Source of the DNA: Heterohyrax brucei
Taxonomy: Eukaryota; Chordata; Mammalia; Hyracoidea; Procaviidae
Direction of reading: 5' to 3'
DNA length: 64,000 bases
Assembly (NCBI GenBank): GCA_028571685.1
Contig: CM053142.1
Span: 124,612,796-124,676,795, forward strand
Position numbers and translations under genes: made by a program. The notes under the pieces were generated by a model. The model saw only the letters and a program-made list of their open reading frames with translations. It had not been told where the DNA came from and searched no databases. This document shows positions 35,274 to 46,454 of the stretch, in pieces; position 1 is the stretch's first letter; each line of letters begins with the position of its first letter.

Positions 35274-35792
35274 TGCCATGCATTGAATTGTGTCCCACCA
35301 AAATATGAGTGTCAATTTGGTTAGGCCATGCTTCTCCATACTGTGTGATTGTTCACTATTTTGTCATCTGCTGTGATCTATCTACATGTTGTAAATCCTA
35401 TGATATTAATGAGATGGAATTAGTGCTAGCTATGTTAACAAGGCAGAACTCAATCCACAAGATTGAATTTTGTCTTAAGCCAATCTCTTTTGAAATATAA
35501 GAGAGAGAAGTGAACAAAGAGACAGGGGGAATCTCATACCATCAAGAACATAGTGTCAGGAGACGAGCTAGTCCTCTGGACCTGGGGTCTCTGTGCTGAG
35601 AAGCTCCTGGTCTAGGACAGATTGATGGTAAGTACCTTCCTCCAGAGCTGATAAAGACAGAAAGCCTTCTGCTGGTGCTGACACTCTAAATTTGGACTTG
35701 TGGCCTACTGGACTGTGGCAGAATTAATTTCTCTTTGTTAAAGTCATTCAATTGTGTAATTTCCTTTATGGCAGCACTAGATAACTAAAACA
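35274..35792 (+). mobile_element. MaLR-type solo LTR in old L1
   Basis: It starts tgccatgcattgaattgtgt and ends ggcagcactagataactaaa + aca, about 519 bp, in the opposite orientation to the copies at 9691 and 18207. The TG...CA termini are present, but the flanking duplication is no longer clear. Confidence 0.78.
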
Positions 35793-36069
35793 ATAATTAA
35801 GGGCTTATACAGAAAACCAACAGTCAACATTACACTCAAGGAAGAAAGGCTCTCAGCCTTTCTTCCCTTGGAGAATGATAACAAGGATGCCCATTATCAC
35901 CACTCTTATTCCACATTGTACTGGAAGCCCTAGCCAGAGCAATAAGACAAAAAAGAGAAATAAAAGATAATCCAAACTGGAAAGCTAGAAGTAAAACCAT
36001 TTCTAGTTGCAGATGCCATGATCCCACACATAGAAGACCTTTAAGATTCTATGAGAGAACTGCTGGAAC

Positions 36070-38536
36070 ACAGTAGAAGGGAGATCAACTTTGCTGGACT
36101 ATACCAAGAGCTAAGAGGTTTCCTAAATAGAACTCAACATTCTGAAAGTCAGAGTAGCAGGGGTGGGGTTCTGGGGACCATGTATCCAGGGGACATCTAT
36201 GTCAACTGGCATAACAATTTTTTTTTTTTAAAAGAAAATATTCTGTACTCCAATTTGCTGAGCGGTGTCTAGCAAGATGCCACCTAAAGAGCATCAATTG
36301 GTCCCAATTCATCTGGAACAGAGGAAAACAAAGGACTTCAAAGACAGAAGGAAAATGTGAGTCCAAGACACAGAATGGGCCAAATGATCCAGAGACTACA
36401 TCAGCTTGAGATCAGAAAAACCAGATGGTGCCTGATCACCTCCAATGTTTGCCTTGATAGGCAATACAGCGTAGACTCCCTAACATAATGGGAGAAAAAT
36501 GGGGTCACAAATCTAGAATTATGCTACAAGACCAGACTTGGTGGTACCACATCCGGGAGGGTCCACTGAGAATACGGCCCCTGGACTCACTCCTTGCCCA
36601 GAGCTGAATGCAGCACTGCAGACAACACTTCAACCAAAACTTGGCCTGGACTCTAAGACAACGAAGCTATTTGAAAGCTCCCTTAGAGAAATGAGATGGA
36701 AGGGTGAAAAAGCGGGGACAGGAGCTGGCTGAATGAATATGGGAAGGAAGTACAGGGTAAAAAGGAGTGTGCTGTCACAGGGTTGGGAGGGCAGCTACTG
36801 TTGCACAGAGTACGTGTATGGGGTTTTATACGGCAAATTAACTTGGATTGTAAACTTTCTCTTATTGTTGTTGTTAGGTGCTGTTGAGTCGGTTCTGATT
36901 CATAGTGACCCTATGAACAACAGAAAGAAACACTGCCCAGTCTTTTGCCATGTCCACAATCATTTTTATGCTTCAGCCCATTGTTGTGGCAGCTGTGTCA
37001 ATCCATCTCGCTGAGGGTCTCCCTCTTTTTTGCTGACCCTACACTCTACAAAGCATGACGTCCTTCTCTAGGGACTGATCCTTCCTGACAACATGGCCAA
37101 AGTATGTAAGATGCAGTCTTGCCATCTTTGCTTCCAAGGAGCACTCTAGTTGTACTTCTTCCAGAAAAGATCTGTTTGTTCTTTCGGTGGTCCAGGGTAC
37201 ACTCACATGCTACTCCAACAGCACAATTCAAAGATGTCAATTCTGCTTCTGTCTTCTTTGTTCATGGTCCAGCTTTTGCATGTATGTGATGTGACTGAAA
37301 ATACCATGGCTTGAGTTAGGCACACTTTAGTCTTCAAGGTGATCTCTTTACTTTTGAATACTTCAAAGAGGCCCTTTGCATCAGATTTTCCCAAAGCAAT
37401 GTGTCTTTTCATTTCCTGACTGCTGCTTCCATGGGCGTTGATTGTGGACCCAAGTAAAATGAAATCCTTGAAAACCTCAATCTTTTCTCCACTTATGACA
37501 ATGTTGCTTACTGGTCCAGTTGTGAGGATTTTTTTTTTGCTTAAGTTGAGGTGCAATCCATACTGAAGGCTGCAGTCCTTGATCTTCATCAGCGTCTCAA
37601 ATCTTCACTTCTAGCAAGTAACGTGGTGTTGTCTGCGTAACGCAGGTTGTTAATGAGTCGTCCTCTAATCCTGATGCCTCGTTCTTCTTCATATAATCCA
37701 GCTTCTTGGATTATCTGCTTGGCATACAGATTGAAAATGTCTGGTGAAATGACACAACCCTGATGCACACCTTTCCTGACTTTAAACCAAGTAGTGTCCC
37801 CACGTTCTGTTCACACGACTGCCTCTTGATCCATATGAGATTCCTTAAGTGAACTAGAACTAGGTGTTCTGGAATTCCCATTCTCTGCAACACTAGCCAT
37901 TGTTTAGTATGATCCACACTGCTGAATGCTTTGCACAGCCAATGAAACACAAGTAAACATCTTTCTGGTACTCTTTGCTTTCAGCCAAGATCCATCTGAC
38001 ATCAGTGATGATACCCCTGGTTCCACATACTCTTCTGAATCCAGCTTGAATTTCTGGCAGTTCCTTGTCAATACACTGTTGCAGTTGCTTTTGAACGATC
38101 TTGAGCAAAATTTTACTTGCATGTGATATCAACAATAGTGTTCGGTAATTTCCACATTCACTTGGATCACCTTTCTTTGGAATGGGCATAAATATGGATC
38201 TCTTCCAGTCAGTTGGCCAGGTAGCTGTCCTCCAAATTTCCTGACACAGATGAGTAAGCACTTCCAGCACTTTATATGTTTGCTGAAATATCTCAATTGA
38301 TATTCCATTAATTCCTGGTGCCTTGTTTTTTGCCTATGCCTTCAATGAAGCTTTGACTTCTTCCTTCAGTATCGTTGGTTCCTGATCATATGCTACCTCT
38401 TCAAATGGTTGAACATCGACCAGTTCTTTCTGGTATAATGACTCTGTGTATTCTTCCCTCTTTTTTTTGATGCTTCCTGAGTTGTTTAACAGTTTCCTTG
38501 TCACTTATTCACAATAAAATATTTTTTAAAAAAGAA
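36070..38536 (+). mobile_element. L1 3'-end insertion, itself split by an RTE
   Basis: The 3' UTR of a younger L1 (36070-36866, ending aacttggattgtaaactttc) resumes after the RTE as cttattcacaataaaat and an A-rich tail. It is flanked by an exact 12-bp duplication, aactgctggaac, at 36058-36069 and 38537-38548. The inserted L1 is only about 0.83 kb and non-coding. The 3' UTR type is related to that of the L1 at 18597. Confidence 0.85.
36867..38500 (-). mobile_element. RTE-clade LINE, 5'-truncated
   Basis: A minus-strand RTE (BovB-related) copy of about 1.63 kb. The 3' UTR and tail are at 36867-37200, with a (GTT)n-type end. The C-terminal part of the polyprotein is in broken frames. 37893-38270 keeps reverse-transcriptase fragments TDWKRSIFMPIPKKGDPSEC and LPEIQAGFRR. 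37711-37950 has KAFSSVDHTKQWLVLQRMGI. 37203-37589 has FKDFILLGSTINAHGSSSQE. The endonuclease and catalytic YADD block are missing or disrupted. It probably duplicated tctcttatt (36858-36866) / tcacttatt (38501-38508), within the host L1 tail. It cannot transpose. Confidence 0.9.
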
Positions 38537-38702
38537 AACTGCTGGAACTAATAAAATCTACCAGTGTTTCAAAGTACAAAATAACACACAAAAACATCAG
38601 TTGGATTCCTCTACACTAACAAAGACTACTCTGAAAAAGCAATTAAGAAACAATACATTTGGAATAGCCACCAGACTGATAAAATGTCTAGGAATTAACC
38701 TA

Positions 38703-38863
38703 ACCAAATCCCTAACCCACTCTTGTTGAGTGGATTCTGCCTCACAGTGACGCTACAGGACAGAGTAGAACTGCCTCATAGAGTTTCAAAGGGGCACCTG
38801 GGGGATATGAACTCCCAATCTCTTAATTGGTAGCACTTAACCACTATGCCACAAGGGTTTCCA
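38703..38863 (-). mobile_element. AfroSINE in old L1 ORF2
   Basis: Tail ctaacccactcttgttgagt; core cctcacagtgacgctacagg; head ccactatgccacaagggttt. Confidence 0.85.
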
Positions 38864-39763
38864 TAATTTAACTACACTCATAAAAGACTCATATGATGAA
38901 AATTATAAAATAGTACTACAAAATACTAAAAAAGACCTACAAAAATGGAAAGACATCCCAGGCTTTTGGCTTGGAAAACCTGATACTGTGAAAATGTCAA
39001 ATTCTATCTAAAGCAATCTACAGATACAACATAATCCTGACACAAATCCCAACAATATTCTTTACTTAAGTGGAAAAACAAATAACCAGCTTCATACAGA
39101 AAGGAAAGAAACTCCTAATGGCTAAAGTAATACTGAAAGGGAGGAACAGAGCAGGAGACCTCACACTTCCTGATAACAAAATAGATTATATAGGTGCTAT
39201 AATCAAAACAGCCTAGTATTGGTTCAGTGGTACATACAGACCAGTGGACTAGAATTGAGAACTCAGAATTAAACCGAATCAGGTACTGACTGTCACCAAG
39301 GGGTCAGTCAAAGCTCATTCAGTGGGCATAAACTGTCTCTTTCTCAGTAGTACCAGCAAAACTGGATATTCACCTGCAAAACATTGGAACAGTACCAATA
39401 TCTCATACCACACACAAAAACTAACTCAAAATGGATCAAAGGCCTAAATGATAAACTTAAACCATAAAATTCCTGGGAGAAAACTATGGAACCTAATCTT
39501 TTATAAAAATAAAATAACCAACATAACAACAAATGCACAAATAGAAGACAATATAGATAAATGGGATCTTACATACATGAATATATTTCTATTTGTGACA
39601 GTTTTTCTTTCCTCTGTTATTGCTTTGTCAGGCTGATAGCTTTCTTTCATTTCTGACACTTTTATTATCCCTTCTTCCCCTTTACTGGTTTGTCTTATTT
39701 TATTTCTGTTCTTTTAGCAGTTATCCATAAGTTTGTATCAATCAATCAACATTTCTGTCTTCC

Positions 39764-40283
39764 AGAGAGACCTATGTAAGTGAGTCTCTACATTGACTTG
39801 TGACCAGAAGAACCGGATGATGCTAGGCTACCACCAGTGATAGCCACAATGGAGCTCAGAAAATGGAGTCTCACTGGCAATAAGACAATAAACAGGGGTT
39901 CACTCTGAGATCTCCAATAAGACTGCAATTGATGGTCCGCAGGCTTCAGGGTTCCCCTGGGAGCACGGCCCCTGGCCCTGATGCTGCCCCTGTTCATAAA
40001 TCATAACGAAAGTCAACTTTTCGGACAGCAATGGATTGGACTTGGTGACGCAGAGTGGCTGTATCTTGTAGGAATGTTATGGTTCTATGCATCTATAGGA
40101 TGTCATCCTGCTGACCTCTTGCTGGAGGAAGGGGAGTGGGTGGAGAGGAGGAGATCGGAGGATAGGACATGTATGGAGCAGAGAGGAGGGGCGTGCTGTC
40201 ACCAGGCAGGGAGAGCAGTGGAAGCTGCATATAGGTGAGCATGGGAATGTACATTTTCATTCAATCATTAAAAAAATCCAAAA
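39764..40283 (+). mobile_element. Short L1 3'-UTR insertion with 16-bp duplication
   Basis: 520 bp of an L1 3' UTR of the same family as 11247-12290 and 53755-54262, shown by gcatataggtgagcatggga and atgtacattttcattcaatc at the end. It is flanked by aacatttctgtcttcc (39748-39763) and aacatttctgccttcc (40284-40299), 15 of 16 identical. Confidence 0.9.
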
Positions 40284-40520
40284 AACATTTCTGCCTTCCT
40301 CTTGAAAATAAAAGTATGTCTCTCTTTATTGGTGCATTTACTCCATTTACATTCATGTAATTATTGACAGGTATAACTTCAGTGCTGTCATTGTGATGCC
40401 TTTTCTGTGCTCTGTTGATAGCTTCTTTGTTCCCCTTTAATTTTTGGTGCTGAATCAAACAGATTTTCTCTCATCTCTCATTTTGTTGCCTAGTGTTTTA
40501 GCTTTATCTTGTTTTTAAGG

Positions 40521-40679
40521 GGAGACCTTGGTGGTGTAGTAGTTATGTGCTACATCTGCTAATCAAAAGTTCAGCAGTTCAAATCAGCCAGACGCTCCTT
40601 GGAAACTCTAAGGGGCAGTTCTGTAGGGTCGCTATGAGTCAGAATTGACTTGACAGGACTGGGTTTGGTTTTTTGGGGT
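40521..40679 (+). mobile_element. AfroSINE with perfect 12-bp duplication
   Basis: Head gagaccttggtggtgtagta, core gggtcgctatgagtcagaat, tail actgggtttggttttttggg. It is flanked by ttgtttttaagg at 40509-40520 and 40680-40691. Confidence 0.92.
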
Positions 40680-41026
40680 TTGTTTTTAAGGTTCCATTAA
40701 TTATTATTTTTACAGTCTATACTTAATGTAAATAAACCAACACACTTATTAACGTTTTGGCTTTCTGTAGTCTACTTTTCCTTCTGGATTTAATTTCCTT
40801 CTGTGAATACATTTTTAGAAGTTCTAACAATATTCTGTGAGGGATAAATATAGCCATCTTTGTACTACAAAAACATCTTTCTTTTTGTCTTTAATCTTGA
40901 ATGGTCATTTTATTGCAGATGGAAATCTAGACTGACCGCTATTTTCCCTTAGTAGTTTAAGGTTATTTCCCTTTGACTTCTGGCTTCTATTATTGTTGAA
41001 AAAGATGCCTTGGCTCTTCAGACTCC

Positions 41027-42290
41027 CCCTTCCCACCCCAGCTAGTTTCACTGTACTTCAGTTGAAAGTTTACAAAGCAAATTAGTTTTTCATTAAACAA
41101 TTAATATGCATACTGTGACATTGGTTGCTAACCCTGCAACGTTGTCAACACTCTGCTTGACCTCCAGTTTCCTGCTTCCATTCATCTGGCTTTCCCGTCG
41201 CCTCTTGCCTTCTCGTCTTTGCCCCTGGGCTGGTGTGCCCATGGTCTTGTATACACGGTTGAAAACAGTATATTATTGTTCACTACAGGTTTGCTTAATC
41301 TTTTGCTGTAGTGTGAACCTCAAGAGTGATTTCAGTAGAAAGCTGAAAGGGTGTCTGGAGGCCATACTCTTAGGGTTTCTCCAGTCTGTCAGACCAGCTT
41401 TTTTTATGAGTTAGAATTTTGTACTACAGCTCTGTCCAGTACCTTTTATTATGATTCCCGTCAGAGTAATCGATGGTGGTAGCCAGGTACCATCTAGTGC
41501 TGGACTCAATCTCAGGAAGGCTGTAGTCCTTGTGGTCCATTAGTCCTTTGGACTAATCTTTCCCTTATGTCTTTGGTTTTCGTCATTTGCCGCTGCCTGC
41601 CCCCCCCTTCCAGACAGGTTGGGACCAGTAGACGTGGCTACTGGTTAGATGGCTGCTCACAAGCTTTGAAGACCCTAGATGCTACTCACCAAAGCAGGAT
41701 GTAGAACATTTCCTTTATAAATTATGTTATGCTAAGTGAGCTAGCTGTTCCCTGAGACCCTAGTCCCCAGCCCTCATCCCAATAATTGAGCCCCTCCGGA
41801 AGTTTGGAAGAATCTATTACTTTGCTTTAGTCAAGTTGTCCCGACTTCCCCACTATTGTGTACTGTCTTATCCTTCGCCCAAGTTATCACTTAGCTATTG
41901 TTTAGTTGGTGTCTTTTCCAGTCAACCTTTCCCTTGCTTATAACCATCAATGATTTTTTTTCTGTAAACATTTTCATAATTTTTATAACAGTGGTCTCAT
42001 ACATTATTTGTCCTTTTGTGACTGACTGAGTTCACTAAGCATAATGCCCTCTAGGTTAATCCACATCGTGAGATGTTTTACAGAGTCATGATTGCTCTTT
42101 ATTATCATATAGTATTCCATTACACATGTGTACTATAGTTTACCTGTTCATTTGTTGATGGGCACTTAGGTTGTTTCTACCTTTTTTGTCATTGCAAATA
42201 ATGTTGCAAAGAACATGGGTATGCGTATGTCTATTCATGTGCTGGCTCTTGTTTCTCTAGAATATGTTCCTAGGAGTGGGACTGTATCGT
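41027..42290 (-). mobile_element. 5'-truncated L1
   Basis: Minus-strand L1 3' UTR (begins near 41041 as gctagtttcactgtacttca, then gaaagtttacaaagcaaatt) followed by about 300 bp of the ORF2 C-terminus (ttcatttgttgatgggcact). It is non-coding. The target-site duplication was not resolved. Confidence 0.8.
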
Positions 42291-42401
42291 TCCAGTTTTT
42301 TGTTGCTAGTGTTTTGTCGTTGATAGCACCATGATGTTCCATTAAGACACAACAATCAGGATTCCTTTTATTTTTCTTGCCTGGGATTTGGTCTACAGAA
42401 G

Positions 42402-42573
42402 AGCCCTTGTGACACAGTAGTTAGGAGCTTGGCTGCTAACTAAAAGGTCAGTGTCTGAAATTCCAACCTGGTCAATGTCTGAAATTCCAATCTGGAAACT
42501 CTATGGGACAGTTCTACTCTGTGTGCTAGAGTTGCTTGTTATGAGTTAGAATCGACTCAACAACAATGGGCTT
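42402..42573 (+). mobile_element. AfroSINE with short internal duplication
   Basis: Head agcccttgtgacacagtagt; tail gttatgagttagaatcgact. An internal segment gtctgaaattccaa is repeated at 42453-42466 and 42477-42490, an insertion-type change within the copy. Confidence 0.85.
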
Positions 42574-42762
42574 GGCACAGGATTTGGCCTTGTTCCTTTA
42601 AATTGAGAAGCCATTGCCTTAATTCTTAAGTCTCAGCCATGAATTTTCTGAATATTGCCTCTTCTCCATTTTTTATATTCTTTCCAAAAGTTCCTATTAG
42701 ACTTTTTCATTTTGTTTTCCATGTTCAACTTTTTTTGCTGTTTCTTCTCTGTGATATCTTTT

Positions 42763-44408
42763 TTCTTTCTTGTGATGGAGTGAAAGTACAATCTGGTTTA
42801 AATTCACATGCCTGCCTGTGTGCAGCTCCTATTGCTCTCCTTGCCTGGTAACAGCACACTCCTCTTTTCTGTTCCATGCAAATCATATCCTCTTAACAAT
42901 CTCCTACCTCTCTTCTCCATCCTTTCCAACTCCCCTCTAGTAAGAGGCCAATAGGACGACATCCTGTAGGTGCACAGAACCATAAAGTGCACACACGATA
43001 TGATCACTCTGTGTTGCCAACTCCAATCCATTCCTGTCCAAGAAGTTGACCACAGTAATGATTTATGATCAAAGGCAGTATCAGGTCTAGGGGCCATGCT
43101 CCCAGGGGAACTCTGAGGCTTTCAGACCATCAACTGTGGTCTTTTAATGGAGTTCTCAGGGTGCCTCCCTTTTTATTCTCATATTGCCACTGGCACTCAA
43201 CTTTGTGAGCCCCATTATGGCTATCACTGGAAGTGGCTGGGCACTGTCTGGTTCTTCTGGTTGCATGTTGATGTAGTCACCCATTCACGTGAGTCTTTCT
43301 GTCTTCTGGGTTCTCTTCCCCCCATGTTGTTTTTGTCCTTGGTGATCATCTGTTCCTACAGACTTGGGACCACTCTGGTGTAACTCAGATGGTAGCTTTG
43401 TAGGTTTTAAGACCCCAGATGCCACTCACCCATACGGGATGGAGAAGACTCTCCTAGCAGTTGGCTAGTTATGCCAATTGGCCTCACTGTCCCTGGAAAG
43501 TATGGTCCCCGGACCCTCGTCCCTGCTACTCTGTTCTTTGGTTAAGATTGCAAGAGTTTTCAGGTTATGTTGAAGTCCAGTTAAACTGATCTTCTTTCTA
43601 ATGTGTGCTGTCACTGATTTTACCCAACCTAATTTCTATCAACTATCTAACCAGCCCTCTCCTTTCCCTCCCTTGCAGCCATCAAAGAGTCTGTTTTTAA
43701 GTCTTATAACAGGGGTCTCATACAGTACTTGTCCTTGTGCCACTGACTACTTTCACTCAACATGTCTTCCAATTGAAACCAGGTTATGAGAAGCTGCCTA
43801 AAACCATCATTGTTCTTTATCATTGCATAGTGTTTCATTGAGTATATACACCATAGGTTATTTATCCATTCATCTGTTGTTGCGCATCTGGGTTGATTTC
43901 ACCTTTTTGCTATCGTGAACCGTGGTGCAACAAACACTCATGTGCATGTATCTGTCTGTGTGACTGCCCTTGCATGTGGGATATATTCCAAGCAGTAGGA
44001 AAGAATATTTGGCAACTATATGTCAGACTGATGTCTGATCTCCATAATCTACAAGGTACTACAAAATAACACGAAAGGATAAATGATCTAAATAAGCAAT
44101 AGGTGAAGGAGATGGACAGACACTTTGCTAAAGACATCCAGGCAGCCAAAAGATACATGCTGAAATGCTCACGATCATTAGCTATCAAAGAAATTCAAAT
44201 CAAAACTACAATGAGATATCATCTCACCCCAACAAGGTTGGCCACGATCCAAAAAACACAAAACAAATGATGGACAGGCTGTGGAGAAATTGGAACTCTC
44301 CTACACTGTTGGTGGGATTGCATAACGGTACAACCTTTTTGGAAAGCAGCAAACTGGCACTTCCTTAAAAAGCTGGAAAGAGATATACCATTTGACCCAG
44401 TAATCCTA
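42763..44408 (-). mobile_element. Twin-primed (5'-inverted) L1
   Basis: 1646 bp between a perfect 16-bp duplication, ctctgtgatatctttt (42747-42762 and 44409-44424). The 3' part, 42763 to about 44000, is minus-strand L1 3' UTR plus the ORF2 end. From about 44001 to 44408 the ORF2 sequence is on the plus strand (tggcaactatatgtcagact to gaaagagatataccatttga). The two pieces are adjacent in the L1 reference order, meeting near tcctact, so inversion lost almost nothing. This is the classical product of twin priming. Confidence 0.93.
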
Positions 44409-44639
44409 CTCTGTGATATCTTTTAATTTACCAATTCCTTTTTCAGCCATTCACTGTTCTATGTATTCAATGAGTTATTTTAATGACATTATTTTTCATT
44501 GTGAATTTCTACAAGGTTTTTTTAAAATCCACTCCTTCTAGTCTTATGATTTTATTTGCACATGTTTACAAAGTTTCTCTCAACTCATGTTATTTTGGGT
44601 ATGTGGAGGCGACACTCCACTGCATCTAGTTATTCAGTC

Positions 44640-46220
44640 TCATGGTGAGTCTGAAGACTAGCTATAACCTGCTCCTCAGTAAGGGGTTATTGACTGTGTG
44701 TTCTGGTTTATTTTAAATCTGTCTTTACTATGGAGAGGCATTATGGATTTTTCCATTCCTGGAACATGTTAATGTATTGGCTTGGGGCCCCTATACCACA
44801 GCAGGAGTATGATATCTAACTGTGTGGCGAGTTTGACCATGTGGTGAGCCTGCCCAGACTTTTCCTCCTCATCTTTACAGAACCTGAGTTTTGTCAGGTA
44901 CCTGCCTTCCTCCATATGCCCGTGTGCTTCAGGTAAGGACAGCCCCTAACTTGAGGGGAATCTCAGAGGGAATCCACAGAACCTCTTCTTCAAAGATTGT
45001 CTCTAGGAGCTCAGACTCTTTCACATTGCTTCTCATTGCAAATTTCTCTAGGGAATGCAATATTCCTCCCTTCAGCAGAGCAGTCTGAGCAGACAACTGG
45101 AAGGGACTCATTAGCTCCTGTGTCCAACAACTTAACAGTGACTAGAATTGAAATGAACTCAGGAACAGTATTCTGGTCAAATAAGGTCGCTTGGTGTGAG
45201 CTCTCCTCATAACCCTATCAACACATTACAGACGCAGCCCCCCAGCTCCTGAGAGGAGGCCTCTGGCTCCTGCTCCCACATTCAGCCATTCTGGAGCTCA
45301 TTAGCATCCCAATTCAACAGCTGACTTCCCCGGGCAGGAAACCAATTCCAAGGCTGCTTTATATGGGGACCGGTGCAAGAAGAAACAATTTTCTTTGGGG
45401 GGAGAAACTGCATCTCCTCTCCCTTCTTTTTTCTCCCCCAAATTCTACCTTAAAAAAGATTGCCTGTGTTGGTGATAATGAAAGAAACTGCCCAGTATTG
45501 CAGTAAAATAGGAGGGCTCTAACAATTTTGGTACTGAGGCTGACACAAGTGCAAAACGGGCCCTAGATGGAGGGAGGCAGAGGGAGTGGAGGGAATATTT
45601 TTGAGCCGAAAAACATGAAACATAGTGCAAAATATTCCCTACAGCAACAAAGAAAAGACAGTGAAATGGAAGCAGACTGGTTATACAGGGCTGGGACTCT
45701 GAGTTGGGCTGAGGAGCCTGGAGAGTTTCTGGAGGTTGAATGGGAGCAGCTGCCGGGCCAGTTCTGACCACTTGATTCATGAGTGCTCGGCTGGGCAAGC
45801 CCGAGGGAACTGCCGGAGGAGTACCCACTCTCTCCTAATGAAGAGTCTCCCCGGGATACAAGTTTTGTATTTTGAGAACATTTTTCTTCTCTGGCTGAAG
45901 CTTTCAATACCGATCAGCAAAGCCCTGCTGAAAGCAATGACTGCCGGGGACTTGGCACACTACACAGGGCTTGGCTGAGAGGCTTCCTTGACTTGGAAGG
46001 GGCGGGAACAGAGAAAGGACAGCAGGGACTTCACGAAAAACAAAGGGAGAGAGGCTGAGGAACCCTGGGAAGGCTGAATGCTGTCTTCACAACCACTGAC
46101 TAAAGACCGGTGGGAGGGGGATGGTAAATCCTTGTGGCGCTCTCTTGTCCTCAGTGAGGTGAGGCCGATCCTCAGTTCTCTGTTCTTTCATCTCTTTAGT
46201 GGAGCACCAAGGGCACAGGG
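44640..46220. other. Intron, unique-looking
   Basis: No recognised repeat. Several ORFs of 60-127 codons (for example 45445-45828 minus, 45563-45907 minus) overlap on both strands and show no known domain. I do not call them genes. Confidence 0.4.
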
Positions 46221-46224
46221 TGTA

Positions 46225-46450
46225 AAGGTGGGTTATCTATGTTCCAGTCCTGCCTTCACCACTGACCAAACGGGTGGCTCTGAAAAAGCTGCTTAGCCTC
46301 CTGTAGCCTCTCTTTTCTTCCTTGTAAATCTGGAGTAGCAATGTAGACTTTCAATGCTCTGCAAGGAATGAACAATTTTATTCCCACAAAGCATTCTGCA
46401 TAGCACCAGGCACATGGTCAGAGGGCAGCAAATGCTTGCTATCATTCCTG
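46225..46450 (+). repeat. MIR element
   Basis: cagtcctgccttcaccactg, then ctgcttagcctcctgtagcc and ttcttccttgtaaatctgga, then taccaggcacatggtcag-like sequence match the MIR body from core to LINE-like tail. Confidence 0.7.
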
Positions 46451-46454
46451 TTAG

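Larger units (their letters stand above)
31850..39600 (+). mobile_element. Old L1 with four later insertions
   Basis: An ORF1/HAL1-like part occupies 31850-33000 (for example aacattagaattattggaat and ccagagtaccatg). ORF2 follows: endonuclease remnants at 33240-34150, reverse-transcriptase remnants at 34660-36057, and the C-terminal part at 38549-39600. All frames are broken. The ORF2 track is interrupted by an AfroSINE (34998-35157), a MaLR-type LTR (35274-35792), an L1/RTE composite (36070-38536) and an AfroSINE (38703-38863). Once these are removed the L1 is collinear. It is dead. Confidence 0.8.
39601..44640 (-). mobile_element. Old antisense L1 with five later insertions
   Basis: Segments at 39601-39747, 40300-40508, 40692-41020, 42300-42400, 42575-42746 and 44425-44640 look like one degraded minus-strand L1. 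It is broken by an L1 3' end (39764-40283), an AfroSINE (40521-40679), an L1 (41027-42290), an AfroSINE (42402-42573) and a twin-primed L1 (42763-44408). The target-site duplications at three of these make the order of events readable. The assignment of each segment to a single host element is inference. Confidence 0.6.

Noticed and set aside
45445..45907. Overlapping 114- and 127-codon minus-strand ORFs as a gene
   Set aside because: They occur in two frames over the same DNA, with another ORF on the opposite strand, low-complexity Ser/Pro content and no domain or splice signals.
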